Of a stretch of DNA of 37,674 nt, positions 1 to 7,464 are shown in pieces; positions within the stretch are counted from its first letter, which is position 1, and every line of letters begins with the position of its first letter. Source of the stretch: Phenylobacterium sp. (GTDB lineage Bacteria; Pseudomonadota; Alphaproteobacteria; Caulobacterales; Caulobacteraceae); the NCBI RefSeq assembly GCF_031181185.1, contig NZ_JAPSKZ010000012.1, positions 1-37,674 on the forward strand, given 5' to 3'. Position numbers and translations under genes: made by a program. The notes under the pieces were generated by a model that saw only the letters and a program-made list of their open reading frames with translations, had not been told where the DNA came from and searched no databases.

Positions 1-42
1 CCGACTTCATGAGCGCCTCGGCCGAGGCGCTCATGAAGTCGG
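1..42. repeat. 42-bp perfect palindrome at the window edge
   Basis: Bases 1-21 and 22-42 are exact reverse complements with no spacer (arm begins CCGACTTCATGAGCG). It lies inside the reading frame of the partial DUF4287-like gene. A long spacerless palindrome at the very end of a sequence may be a fold-back assembly or amplification artefact rather than biology, so the residues encoded past the centre (bases 21 to 1) may be false. Confidence 0.9.
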
Positions 43-247
43 GATAGCCGAACCGCTCCATGACCAGCAGCATGCGCGCATAGCCGGTGACGCCCTCGCG
101 CGTCAGCCACTCGCGCAGGACGGCTTCGTCGCGAGGCGCGACCTCGGCGACGTGGGCGTTCCAATGCGCCAGGTCGTGACCGGTTTGGCGTTCGAGCAGC
201 CCTTCCATCCGGCTGCGGAAGTCGCCCCAGTCGCGCGCCTCGGCCAT
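1..247 (-). CDS. DUF4287-like protein, 3' end cut by window edge
   Basis: About 82 codons of a small protein starting MAEARDWGDFRSRMEGLLE. The pattern RQTGHDLAHW, then LREWLTREGVTGYARML and FGYPDFM, resembles the DUF4287 module (TGK.L.EW...LK..HG.GHGYA), a small helical domain often joined to DUF5655; its function is unknown to me. The ATG at 247 lies 4 bases after the enoyl-CoA hydratase stop, so it is probably the last gene of the mutM operon. No good Shine-Dalgarno is visible, which suggests coupling. The last residues fall inside the edge palindrome and are unreliable. The family assignment rests on pattern memory only. Confidence 0.6.
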   Translation of the reverse strand, partial: MAEARDWGDFRSRMEGLLERQTGHDLAHWNAHVAEVAPRDEAVLREWLTREGVTGYARMLLVMERFGYPDFMSASAEALMKS

Positions 248-251
248 CGTG

Positions 252-1031
252 CTAGCGCCCCTTGAAGTCGGGCTTCCGCTTCTCGACGAAGGCGGCCATG
301 CCCTCCTTCTGGTCCTCGAAGGCGAACAGCGAGTGGAACAGCCGCCGCTCGACCGCAACGCCGGTGGACAGCGTCGTCTCGTAGGCGGTGTTGACCAGTT
401 CCTTGTTCATCATCACGGCCAGAGGCGACTGCGACGCGATCTTGGCGGCGGCGGCGAGCGCCTCGTCCAGCAGCTTGTCGGCCGGCACGACGCGGCTGAC
501 GAGGCCCGCGCGCTCGGCTTCGGCGGCGTCCATCATTCGGGCCGTCAGCATCATGTCCATGGCCTTGGACTTGCCGACGAAGCGGGTCAGCCGCTGGGTG
601 CCGCCGATGCCCGGCATGACGCCCAGGTTGATCTCCGGCTGGCCGAACTTGGCTGTCTCGGCCGCGATGATGAAGTCGCACAGCATGGCCAGTTCGCAGC
701 CGCCGCCCAGGGCGTAACCCGAGACCGCCGCGATGATCGGCTTGCGGAACTGCTCGATCCGGCGGGAGGCCGCCGTGAAGAAGTCCAGGCTGAACATCTG
801 GGCGTAGGTCTTGTCCGACATCTCCTTGATGTCGGCGCCGGCGGCGAACGCGCGGTCCGAGCCGGTGATCACCAGGCAGCGCACGGCCTCGTCGGCCTCG
901 GCGGCGTCCAGCGCCTGGGCCAGTTCACCCAGGAGGGTGCTGTTCAGCGCGTTCAGGGCGTCTGGCCGGTTCAGCCGGATCAGGGTGACGCCCGCGCTGG
1001 GGCTCTCGACGATCAGGGTCTCAAAGCTCAT
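252..1031 (-). CDS. enoyl-CoA hydratase (crotonase family)
   Basis: A 259-residue protein, the usual length for a short-chain enoyl-CoA hydratase, which adds water to trans-2-enoyl-CoA in beta-oxidation. Visible features are the oxyanion-hole region AAGADI (64-68) and GGGCELAML (109-117), with the two catalytic glutamates E113 (GCELA) and E133 (QPEINLG). GIGGTQRL (141-148) and the C-terminal KRKPDFKGR are also typical. A GGAG box sits about 7 bases before the ATG. It follows the TraB/GumN-like gene by 30 bases on the same strand and precedes the DUF4287-like gene by 4. Both glutamates present favour hydratase over an isomerase or dehalogenase of the same fold; the exact chain length cannot be read. 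Confidence 0.9.
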   Translation of the reverse strand: MSFETLIVESPSAGVTLIRLNRPDALNALNSTLLGELAQALDAAEADEAVRCLVITGSDRAFAAGADIKEMSDKTYAQMFSLDFFTAASRRIEQFRKPIIAAVSGYALGGGCELAMLCDFIIAAETAKFGQPEINLGVMPGIGGTQRLTRFVGKSKAMDMMLTARMMDAAEAERAGLVSRVVPADKLLDEALAAAAKIASQSPLAVMMNKELVNTAYETTLSTGVAVERRLFHSLFAFEDQKEGMAAFVEKRKPDFKGR

Positions 1032-1061
1032 GGCCCGCTCCGTTCACGCTGGAGCCCGGAC

Positions 1062-1928
1062 TTACGGCCCCGTGACGGAATAGCCAAGCGCCCGCAGCCG
1101 GGCCGGCACCCCGCCCGGGCCGATCAGGTGCCCCATACCGACGACGACGACGGTGCGGCCGCGGCCCTTCAGGCGCTGGTCGAGCCGGGCGGTCCAGCGG
1201 GCGTTTCGCTCGTCCACCAGCCGGCGGAACAGCAGCGGCGAGGCGCGGCGCAGCGGCTGCAGCGCCTCGCGGTCGATCATGTCCAGGTCGCCCGCGGCCC
1301 ACGCCGCGACCAGCTTGTCGAACGCCTGCGGGTCCTCGTCCATCTCGCGCACGGTCTCGCGAAGCGACGCCAGCTGATCGGCCTCGGGCGCCTCGTCGAA
1401 AATGGCGAGTTGCTCAGCCGGGGTCTCCAGCGCCTGGCGGACGGCGCCCGCCGGGGCGGCGGCCTCGATCGCCTTCTCGACGCCATCCTGCAGGCCGGCG
1501 CCCGACCGGCGGAAGGCCGCGCCGGCCAGGGCCAGCTCGGCCAGCCAGGGCTCGAACCGGTCGAGCGCGGCCTTGTCCACCTTGTAGGCCTCGGCCACGC
1601 GTATCAGCCGGGCGGCGTCCTGCGGCGGCAGGCGGGCGAACAGCGACTGGCCGGGCGGCAGGACGCCCCGCTCGCCCGCCAGCCGCGCGCTCTCGCGCTC
1701 GACATCGGCGCCGGTCGGCAGCTCGAACCACAGGTCGTCGGCCGCCTTCAGAGCCGCCGTCAGCGCCGGCGGTCGCCAGGCGAGACCGGGCGGCAGGACG
1801 TGGACCGAGCCGAACAGCACCATTTCTGAATCGGCGTCCTTCACCACCCACACCGGCGGCTGGGCGGCGGCGGGCGCGGCGCAGGCGATCGCGGTCAGGT
1901 ACGCGGCGAGCGGCAGGAGGCGTCTCAT
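1062..1928 (-). CDS. secreted TraB/GumN family protein
   Basis: A 288-residue protein with a signal peptide (MRRLLPLAAYLTAIACAAPAAAQ, written here only as its first residues MRRLLPLAAYL and a likely cut after AAA near residue 22). TraB/GumN marks are LFGSVHVLPPG near the N-terminus, LWFELP, and the C-terminal GMGHLIGPGGVPARL. These conserved Gly-His and Glu positions are thought to form a metal-dependent hydrolase or protease site (Tiki/TraB clan); that activity is family knowledge and not shown here. Its ATG is 7 bases after the mutM stop, so the two are probably cotranscribed, then the enoyl-CoA hydratase. The open frame extends further upstream inside mutM, but the signal peptide fixes this start. 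Confidence 0.85.
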   Translation of the reverse strand: MRRLLPLAAYLTAIACAAPAAAQPPVWVVKDADSEMVLFGSVHVLPPGLAWRPPALTAALKAADDLWFELPTGADVERESARLAGERGVLPPGQSLFARLPPQDAARLIRVAEAYKVDKAALDRFEPWLAELALAGAAFRRSGAGLQDGVEKAIEAAAPAGAVRQALETPAEQLAIFDEAPEADQLASLRETVREMDEDPQAFDKLVAAWAAGDLDMIDREALQPLRRASPLLFRRLVDERNARWTARLDQRLKGRGRTVVVVGMGHLIGPGGVPARLRALGYSVTGP

Positions 1929-1935
1929 GCCTGCG

Positions 1936-2799
1936 TCATCGCTGGCAAACGGGGCAATAGAAGGTCGATCGCCCCGCCTGGACCTCCCGCGCGACCACGC
2001 CTTTGCAGCCCTCGTTCGGACACGGCCGGCCCTCGCCGTCGTAGACCCGGAAGCTGTGCTGGAAATAGCCGAGCGCGCCGTCGGCCTGGGCGTAGTCGCG
2101 CAGCGTGGAGCCGCCGGCCCGGATGGCCTCGCCCAGCACGTCGCGGATCGCCTGAACCAGCGGCGGGAGCTTGGCGGCGGCGATCTTCCCCGCGGGCTTG
2201 AACGGCGAGATGCGGGCGCGGTGCAGGGCCTCGCAGACATAGATGTTGCCCAGGCCCGCAACGATCCGCTGGTCCAGCAGCAGGGTCTTCGGGCCCTGCT
2301 TGCGGCCGGCGAAGGCCGCCTTCAGGCGGGCGGCGTCGAAGGCGTCCGACAGGGGTTCGGGCCCCAGCTCGGCGAACCACGGATGCAGGTGCATGGTGGC
2401 CGTGTTGACCAGCGCCATGTAGCCGAAGCGCCGCGGGTCGTAGTAGGTCACGCGGACGCCTTCCTCCGTCTCGAACAGCACATGAGCGTGCTTGGGGTCG
2501 GGATCCGGCGCGTAGTGGAACTGGCCGGGCCGTTCCTGTCCCTCCGGGCGGCTGATCTCGAACCGCCCGCTCATGCCCAGGTGCATCACCAGGGTGTCCT
2601 CCCGGTCGAGCCTGGCCAGCAGGTACTTCGCCTGCCGTTCCATCTTCACGACCGTGGCGCCGGTCAGGACCTGGACGAAGTTGTCGGGGAACGGGAAGCG
2701 CAGGTCCGGCCGGCGGGCTTCCACCCTCGCCAATCGGCGGCCCTCCAGCACCGGCGCCAGGCCGCCGCGGACCGTCTCCACTTCGGGCAATTCGGGCAT
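1936..2799 (-). CDS. mutM: formamidopyrimidine-DNA glycosylase (Fpg/MutM)
   Basis: A 287-residue base-excision repair enzyme that removes 8-oxoguanine and formamidopyrimidines and nicks the abasic site. The start MPELPEVETVRGG carries the catalytic Pro (after Met removal) and Glu. The beta-strand lysine lies in MERQAKYLL, the helix-two-turn-helix in GLGNIYVCEALHRARISP, and the C-terminal zinc finger is C-X4-C-X16-C-X2-C ending CPVCQR. The open frame continues upstream, but the invariant N-terminus fixes the ATG at 2799. It is divergent from ubiE over 60 bases and leads a minus-strand operon. Proximity of mutM to coaBC-dut is a common bacterial arrangement. Confidence 0.97.
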   Translation of the reverse strand: MPELPEVETVRGGLAPVLEGRRLARVEARRPDLRFPFPDNFVQVLTGATVVKMERQAKYLLARLDREDTLVMHLGMSGRFEISRPEGQERPGQFHYAPDPDPKHAHVLFETEEGVRVTYYDPRRFGYMALVNTATMHLHPWFAELGPEPLSDAFDAARLKAAFAGRKQGPKTLLLDQRIVAGLGNIYVCEALHRARISPFKPAGKIAAAKLPPLVQAIRDVLGEAIRAGGSTLRDYAQADGALGYFQHSFRVYDGEGRPCPNEGCKGVVAREVQAGRSTFYCPVCQR

Positions 2800-2822
2800 G
2801 GGTCTTGGTTGGCACGCCATCG

Positions 2823-2852
2823 CTGGCGCGTCGATACCTGAACGGCTAAGAC
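2823..2852 (+). promoter_or_regulatory. candidate ubiE promoter (leaderless start possible)
   Basis: GCTAAGAC at 2845-2852 is one mismatch from the Caulobacter housekeeping -10 (GCTANAWC). CTGGCGC at 2823-2829 is a weak match to the -35 (TTGACGS), 15 bases away. Transcription would start about at the ubiE ATG (2860), and no Shine-Dalgarno precedes that ATG. The match is by eye only. Confidence 0.3.
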
Positions 2853-2859
2853 CCCGGCC

Positions 2860-3618
2860 ATGACCGGACCCACCGCCACCTTCGGCTTTCGCGACGTCGA
2901 CGCCCGCGAGAAGGCGGGCCTGGTGCGCGGCGTGTTCGACCGGGTCGCGCGCCGCTACGACCTGATGAACGACCTCATGAGCGGGGGCGTGCACCGGCTG
3001 TGGAAGGACGCCGTCGCCGCGCGTCTGAACCCGCAGCCGGGCGAGCTCATCCTGGACGTGGCGGGCGGCACCGGCGACATGGCCCGCCGCTTCGCGCGCA
3101 TGGCCCGTCGCGCGCAGGAGCGGCGGGGCGGCGCCGACGCCCGGGTGTTCGTGGTCGACTACAACGCCGAGATGATCGCCGCCGGGCGCGAACGCGGCTT
3201 CGAGCCCGAGATCGCCTGGGCGGTCGGCGACGCCCAGAAGCTGCCGCTGCCCGACGCCTGCGCCGACGCCTATGTGATCAGCTTCGGCATCCGCAACGTC
3301 ACCGACATCCCGGCCGCGCTGCGCGAGGCCCGCCGCGTGCTGAAGCCGGGCGGTCGGTTCCTGTGCCTGGAGTTCTCGCGTCCGACGACCGAGGCGCTGC
3401 GCAAAGCCTACGACGCCTACTCGTTCAAGGTGATCCCCGAGATCGGCGCGCGCGTAGCGGGCGACCGCGACAGCTACCAATACCTCGTCGAGAGCATTCG
3501 ACGTTTTCCGGACCAGAAGCGTTTCGCGGCCATGATCTGCGAAGCGGGATTCAGCCAGGTGAGCTTCACGAACTTCACGGCCGGCGTGGCCGCGCTGCAT
3601 ACCGGGCGGGCGATCTGA
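2860..3618 (+). CDS. ubiE: ubiquinone/menaquinone C-methyltransferase UbiE
   Basis: A 252-residue SAM-dependent methyltransferase that C-methylates the ring of the ubiquinone precursor. Family marks are [16 protein letters not shown] near residue 26, the SAM-binding loop [11 protein letters not shown], the acidic strand end [16 protein letters not shown], and the late motif [15 protein letters not shown]. Length is normal. The start follows a divergent 60-base gap with mutM and has no visible ribosome site. It is followed after 4 bases by ubiB, so the two form a ubiquinone operon, a widespread alphaproteobacterial pairing. Confidence 0.97.
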   Translation: MTGPTATFGFRDVDAREKAGLVRGVFDRVARRYDLMNDLMSGGVHRLWKDAVAARLNPQPGELILDVAGGTGDMARRFARMARRAQERRGGADARVFVVDYNAEMIAAGRERGFEPEIAWAVGDAQKLPLPDACADAYVISFGIRNVTDIPAALREARRVLKPGGRFLCLEFSRPTTEALRKAYDAYSFKVIPEIGARVAGDRDSYQYLVESIRRFPDQKRFAAMICEAGFSQVSFTNFTAGVAALHTGRAI

Positions 3619-3622
3619 GCCC

Positions 3623-5131
3623 ATGGCCGGACCCGGAGCCTTCATCCGGCTGATCGGGGCCGGCTGGACCCTGGTCCGCAACGACGCCCTGCTGCCGCGC
3701 GAGCTGGATCCGCTCTACTCCTCGGGCGCACGGGCGCTGTCGCGGTTCCTGCGGGTGTTCGCCGGCCGCCAGGCGCGGAACGGCCGGCCGGGCGAGCGGC
3801 TGGCGCGCGCGCTCGAGCCGCTCGAGCCGGTGGCGATCAAGGTGGGCCAGCTGCTCTCCACCCGCGCCGACATCTTCGGGCGCCAGTTCGCCGAGGATCT
3901 TTCAAGATTGAAGGATCGCCTGCCGCCGTTCCCCACCGCGGTCGCGCGGGCGGAGGTGGAATATGCGCTGGGGCGGCCGATCGAGACCCTCTTCGCGACC
4001 TTCGGCGAGCCGGTGGCGGCTGCGTCGCTGGCCCAGGCGCACGAGGCGGTGCTGCTGGACGGCCGACGGGTGGCGGTGAAGGTGCTGCGCCCGGCCATCG
4101 CGCGCCGGGTGGCCGACGACGGCGAGGTGCTGTCGCTGGCCGCGCGCCTGGTCAACCGCTGGGTCCCGGCGGCGCGGCGGCTTGAGCCCCGGGCCTTCGC
4201 CGCCACCGTCATGCGGGCCACCGAGCTGGAGCTGGACCTCCGCCTCGAGGCCGCCGGCGCCGACGAACTCGGCGAGGTGATGGCCGAGGACGGGTACATG
4301 GCGGCCCCCGTCGTCGTCTGGGAAGGCGTCGGCAAGCGGGTGCTGACCATGGAGTGGGCCAAGGGCCGTCCGCTGTCGGACGAAGAGGCCCTGGCCGATC
4401 CGGCGCTCGACCGCAAGGCGCTCGCCGACAACCTGATCCGCGCGTTCCTGGCTCAGGCGCTGGACCACGGCGTCTTTCACGCCGACCTGCACGAAGGAAA
4501 CCTGTTCGTGGCGCCGCCGGCGCAAATCACGGCGGTGGACTTCGGAATCATCGGCCGGCTGGGCGCCCCCGAGCGGCGCTACCTGGCCCAGATCCTGTGG
4601 GGCTTCCTGAACCGGGACTACGAGGAGATCGCCCGCATCCACTTCGAGGCGGGCTATGTGCCGGCCACCCACAGCGTGTCGGCCTTCGCCCAGGCGCTGC
4701 GGGCGGTGGGCGAGCCGATCTTCGGCCGCGCGGCCGCCGAGGTGCCGATGAGCCGGGTGCTGACCCAGCTGTTCGAGATCACCGCCCTTTTCGACATGCG
4801 CCTGCGGCCGGAACTGGTCCTCTTGCAGAAGACCATGATGACGGTCGAGGGCGTCGCCCGCCGCATCGACCCCGAGCACGACATCTGGGCCGCGTCGGAC
4901 CCGGTGGTCCGCCGGTGGATCGCCCGCGAGCTGTCGCCCGCCACGCGGCTGAAGCGGCTGGCCGGCGAGGCCGAGATCGCGGTGCGCAACCTCGCCCGCC
5001 TGACCCAGGACCCGCCGACGCCCACCGCCGTGGCGGTGGTGGAGGAGCGCCGCGAAGGCTCGCCCCTCCTGTGGTTCGCCCTGGGGGCCCTGGTCTCAGG
5101 CGCCGCCTTCCTCGCCGGGATGGCGATCTAG
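3623..5131 (+). CDS. ubiB: UbiB atypical kinase/ATPase for ubiquinone synthesis
   Basis: A 502-residue membrane-associated protein-kinase-like protein of the ABC1/ADCK/UbiB family, needed for ubiquinone biosynthesis. In order: the N-terminal KxGQ motif (KVGQ, 73-76), the Ala-rich loop AAAS (132-135) that replaces the kinase glycine-rich loop, the lysine VAVKV (K153), the acidic ELELDL (201-206), HADLHEGN (286-293) and the metal-binding DFG (306-308). A hydrophobic C-terminal segment (about 483-502) should anchor it to the inner membrane. It starts 4 bases after ubiE. Its TAG stop shares a CTAG with the stop of the convergent lipoprotein gene. Confidence 0.96.
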   Translation: MAGPGAFIRLIGAGWTLVRNDALLPRELDPLYSSGARALSRFLRVFAGRQARNGRPGERLARALEPLEPVAIKVGQLLSTRADIFGRQFAEDLSRLKDRLPPFPTAVARAEVEYALGRPIETLFATFGEPVAAASLAQAHEAVLLDGRRVAVKVLRPAIARRVADDGEVLSLAARLVNRWVPAARRLEPRAFAATVMRATELELDLRLEAAGADELGEVMAEDGYMAAPVVVWEGVGKRVLTMEWAKGRPLSDEEALADPALDRKALADNLIRAFLAQALDHGVFHADLHEGNLFVAPPAQITAVDFGIIGRLGAPERRYLAQILWGFLNRDYEEIARIHFEAGYVPATHSVSAFAQALRAVGEPIFGRAAAEVPMSRVLTQLFEITALFDMRLRPELVLLQKTMMTVEGVARRIDPEHDIWAASDPVVRRWIARELSPATRLKRLAGEAEIAVRNLARLTQDPPTPTAVAVVEERREGSPLLWFALGALVSGAAFLAGMAI

Positions 5132-5682
5132 GCGTCGTCGTCCTGCCGCTCGCGCCGGGCCGTCTGGCGCCCCGCCTGGCGCCTGGCTTCGCGGGCCTTC
5201 ACCTCTTCCCAGTAGGCCATGCCCTCGTCAGGCTTGAACATCGTGCGCGGCGCGCCGTCCTTCGTCGCGATGGCGAAGACGTTGCCCTTGGGGTCGTAGA
5301 ACAGTGTGTCGCCGTTCGCCCGGGTCAGCGTCAGCGTCCCCCGCGGCGGGTCTTCCACGAAGGCGTGCGCCTTTTTCACGAACTGATCCACCGTCGCGGC
5401 GCCGAAGGCCTCTCCGTTCCTCTGAAAGGCGCGCTCGGCGTTCGCTTCCGCCGAGTAGCGGCGGCTGGCCGACCACATGGGCTTGCCGTCGATCTGCTTC
5501 ACCGGGTCGTTCCGGTGGTCGACCCGCGCCTCTTCCCGCGCCGTCGCCTCGCCATCGGTCTGCGGGACCGCCATCTGGGTTCCCGCCGCCTGGTGCTGGG
5601 TCACCGCCGAAGGGCCGTTGTCGCACGCCGTCAGCGCCACGGCGGCCACGCTGGCCGCCAGCGCCATCCTCACCCGAACCAT
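5128..5682 (-). CDS. lipoprotein with toxin-like C-terminal module
   Basis: A 184-residue predicted lipoprotein: basic start, hydrophobic stretch and lipobox LTAC with the lipidated Cys at 20. An upstream GGAGAG about 8 bases before the ATG supports this start, although the frame runs on past 6100. Residues 68-164 form one module: KPMWSASRRYSAEANAERA, then GEAFGA, a helix VDQFVKKAHAFV, and the strands NGDTLFYDP, NVFAIATKDG, RTMFKP and YWEE. This order resembles the C-terminal domain of many Rhs/CdiA-type toxins (GE.FG, NGD..RYDP.TN.F.V, DG..RTMFKP), which I associate with BECR-like nuclease folds; similar lipoproteins seem to occur in sphingomonads and Caulobacterales. Function unknown; a structural or binding role is as likely as nuclease activity. 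Confidence 0.75.
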   Translation of the reverse strand: MVRVRMALAASVAAVALTACDNGPSAVTQHQAAGTQMAVPQTDGEATAREEARVDHRNDPVKQIDGKPMWSASRRYSAEANAERAFQRNGEAFGAATVDQFVKKAHAFVEDPPRGTLTLTRANGDTLFYDPKGNVFAIATKDGAPRTMFKPDEGMAYWEEVKAREARRQAGRQTARRERQDDDA

Positions 5683-5793
5683 CTCGTTCTCTCCGTCCAA
5701 AGCCGAGCTGGAACGAAGAGAGAACACAGCTGCGCCTGTTTGTCGAGTCCTCCGGCTTGGCCTACATGAAGACCCTCTTTCGCGAGGGGGCGT

Positions 5794-6993
5794 ATGGCCT
5801 TGGACGAGAAGCGGGTGCTCCTGATCGTGGGGGGCGGGATCGCCGCCTACAAGGCGCTCGAGCTCACGCGGCTCCTGCGCAAGGCGGGCGTCGGCGTGCG
5901 GCCGATCCTGACGACGGCTGGCGCGGAGTTCGTCACGCCCCTGTCCCTCTCGGCGCTCGCCGAGGACAAGGTCTATTCCGAGCTCTTCTCGCTGACCGAC
6001 GAGGCCGAGATGGGGCACATCGAGCTGTCGCGCTCGGCCGACCTCGTCGTCGTCGCGCCGGCCACCGCCGACCTGATGGCCAAGGCGGCGAATGGGATCG
6101 CGAACGACCTGGCGTCCACGACCCTGCTCGCCACCGACAAGCGGGTGCTGATGGCGCCGGCGATGAACGTCCGGATGTGGGAGCATCCCGCTACGCGCCG
6201 CAACCTGGAGACGCTCAAGGCCGACGGCGTGCTGTTCGTCGGTCCCGACGAGGGGGCCATGGCCTGCGGCGAGTACGGCCCCGGCCGCATGGCCGAGCCG
6301 CCGGCGATCTTCCAGGCGATCATGGATGCGCTGGCGGGCGCGGCCGCCCGACCGCTGGCCCGCCGCCGCGCCGTCGTGACGGCAGGACCGACCGCCGAGC
6401 CGATCGACCCGGTGCGGGTGCTGACCAACCGCAGCTCGGGCAAGCAGGGCTACGCCATCGCCCGCGCGCTGGCCGAGCTCGGGGCCGAGGTCACGCTGGT
6501 CAGCGGCCCCACGGCGCTCCCGGCCCCGGCGGGCGTGACGCGGGTCGGCGTCGAGACCGCCCGCGAGATGCTGGCGGCGTGCGAAGCCGCCCTTCCGGCC
6601 GACATCGCCGTCTGTGTGGCCGCGGTCGCCGACTGGCGGCCCGAGCGCGTCGGCGCGAGCAAGATCAAGAAGGGCTCAGACGGTCCGCCGCCAATCACCT
6701 TGACCGAGAACCCCGACATCCTGGCGACACTCAGCCAATCCCGGTCGCGGCCGACACTGGTGGTGGGCTTCGCCGCCGAGACCGACGACGTCGAGGCCCA
6801 CGCCATGGCCAAGCTCGAGCGCAAGGGCTGCGACTGGATCGTCGCCAACGACGTCAGCGTCGAAGGCGTCATGGGCGGCGACCTGAACGCGGTGGCCATA
6901 GTCTCGAAGGGCGGAATCGAGCGATGGGAGCAGGCGCCGAAGGCCGAGGTGGCCCGACGGCTCGCCGCCCGCATCGCCGCCCATTTCTCTTAG
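5794..6993 (+). CDS. coaBC: bifunctional CoaBC (PPC synthetase / decarboxylase)
   Basis: A 399-residue enzyme making 4'-phosphopantetheine for CoA: the C-terminal CoaB half joins cysteine to 4'-phosphopantothenate and the N-terminal CoaC flavoprotein half decarboxylates the product. CoaC residues fall at the same numbers as in the E. coli protein: H75 (GHIELSR), N125 (PAMNVRMW, 122-129) and C158 (ACGEYGPGRM). CoaB marks are AGPTAEPIDPVR, NRSSGKQG, KIKK and VANDVS. A GAGGGGG box ends 3 bases before the ATG. dut follows after 12 bases; coaBC-dut is a classic pair. Confidence 0.97.
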   Translation: MALDEKRVLLIVGGGIAAYKALELTRLLRKAGVGVRPILTTAGAEFVTPLSLSALAEDKVYSELFSLTDEAEMGHIELSRSADLVVVAPATADLMAKAANGIANDLASTTLLATDKRVLMAPAMNVRMWEHPATRRNLETLKADGVLFVGPDEGAMACGEYGPGRMAEPPAIFQAIMDALAGAAARPLARRRAVVTAGPTAEPIDPVRVLTNRSSGKQGYAIARALAELGAEVTLVSGPTALPAPAGVTRVGVETAREMLAACEAALPADIAVCVAAVADWRPERVGASKIKKGSDGPPPITLTENPDILATLSQSRSRPTLVVGFAAETDDVEAHAMAKLERKGCDWIVANDVSVEGVMGGDLNAVAIVSKGGIERWEQAPKAEVARRLAARIAAHFS

Positions 6994-7005
6994 GGAAGCC
7001 TGCAA

Positions 7006-7461
7006 GTGACCCCGACCGTCCCGATCCTGCGCCTGCCCCACGCCGAAGGCTTGCCGCTGCCGGCCTACGAGACCGCCCAGGCCGCCGGGATGGACCTGCG
7101 CGCCGCCGTCGCCGATGGGGAGACCCTGACGATCAAGCCGGGCGCACGCTTCGCCGTGCCGACGGGCTTCGCCTTCGCCCTGCCGGCCGGCTACGAGGCC
7201 CAGGTGCGGCCGCGCTCGGGCCTGGCTCTGAAGTCGGGCGTCACCTGCCTGAACTCGCCGGGCACCGTCGACGCCGACTACCGCGGCGAGGTGAAGGTGA
7301 TCCTGGCCAACCTGGGCGCCGAGGACTTCCACATCCGCCGCGGCGACCGCATCGCCCAGCTGGTCATCGCGCCGGTGGTCCAGGCGGCGTGGCGCGAGGT
7401 GGACGCCTTGGACGAGACCGCCCGCGGCGCCGGCGGGTTCGGGTCCACCGGCGCGAAGTAG
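7006..7461 (+). CDS. dut: dUTP diphosphatase
   Basis: A 151-residue trimeric dUTPase that hydrolyses dUTP to dUMP and pyrophosphate, keeping uracil out of DNA. All five motifs are present: I AGMDLRA (27-33), [11 protein letters not shown] (68-76), [14 protein letters not shown] (86-96) with the uracil-binding strand, IV RIAQLVI (115-121) and [10 protein letters not shown] (141-149) that closes over the phosphates. The start is GTG, with AGGGAAG about 7 bases upstream inside the gap after coaBC. It converges with the amidase, with 3 bases between the two stop codons and no hairpin. Confidence 0.97.
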   Translation: MTPTVPILRLPHAEGLPLPAYETAQAAGMDLRAAVADGETLTIKPGARFAVPTGFAFALPAGYEAQVRPRSGLALKSGVTCLNSPGTVDADYRGEVKVILANLGAEDFHIRRGDRIAQLVIAPVVQAAWREVDALDETARGAGGFGSTGAK

Positions 7462-7464
7462 CCG

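Noticed and set aside
5686-5725. Inverted repeat GTTCTCTC / GAGAGAAC with a 24-base spacer before coaBC
   Set aside because: One arm is the Shine-Dalgarno of the minus-strand lipoprotein and the repeat is only 8 bases, so chance is likely.
5773-5789. Small hairpin CCCTC...GAGGG before coaBC
   Set aside because: The 3' arm is the coaBC ribosome site; a 5-bp stem is too weak to claim as a regulator.
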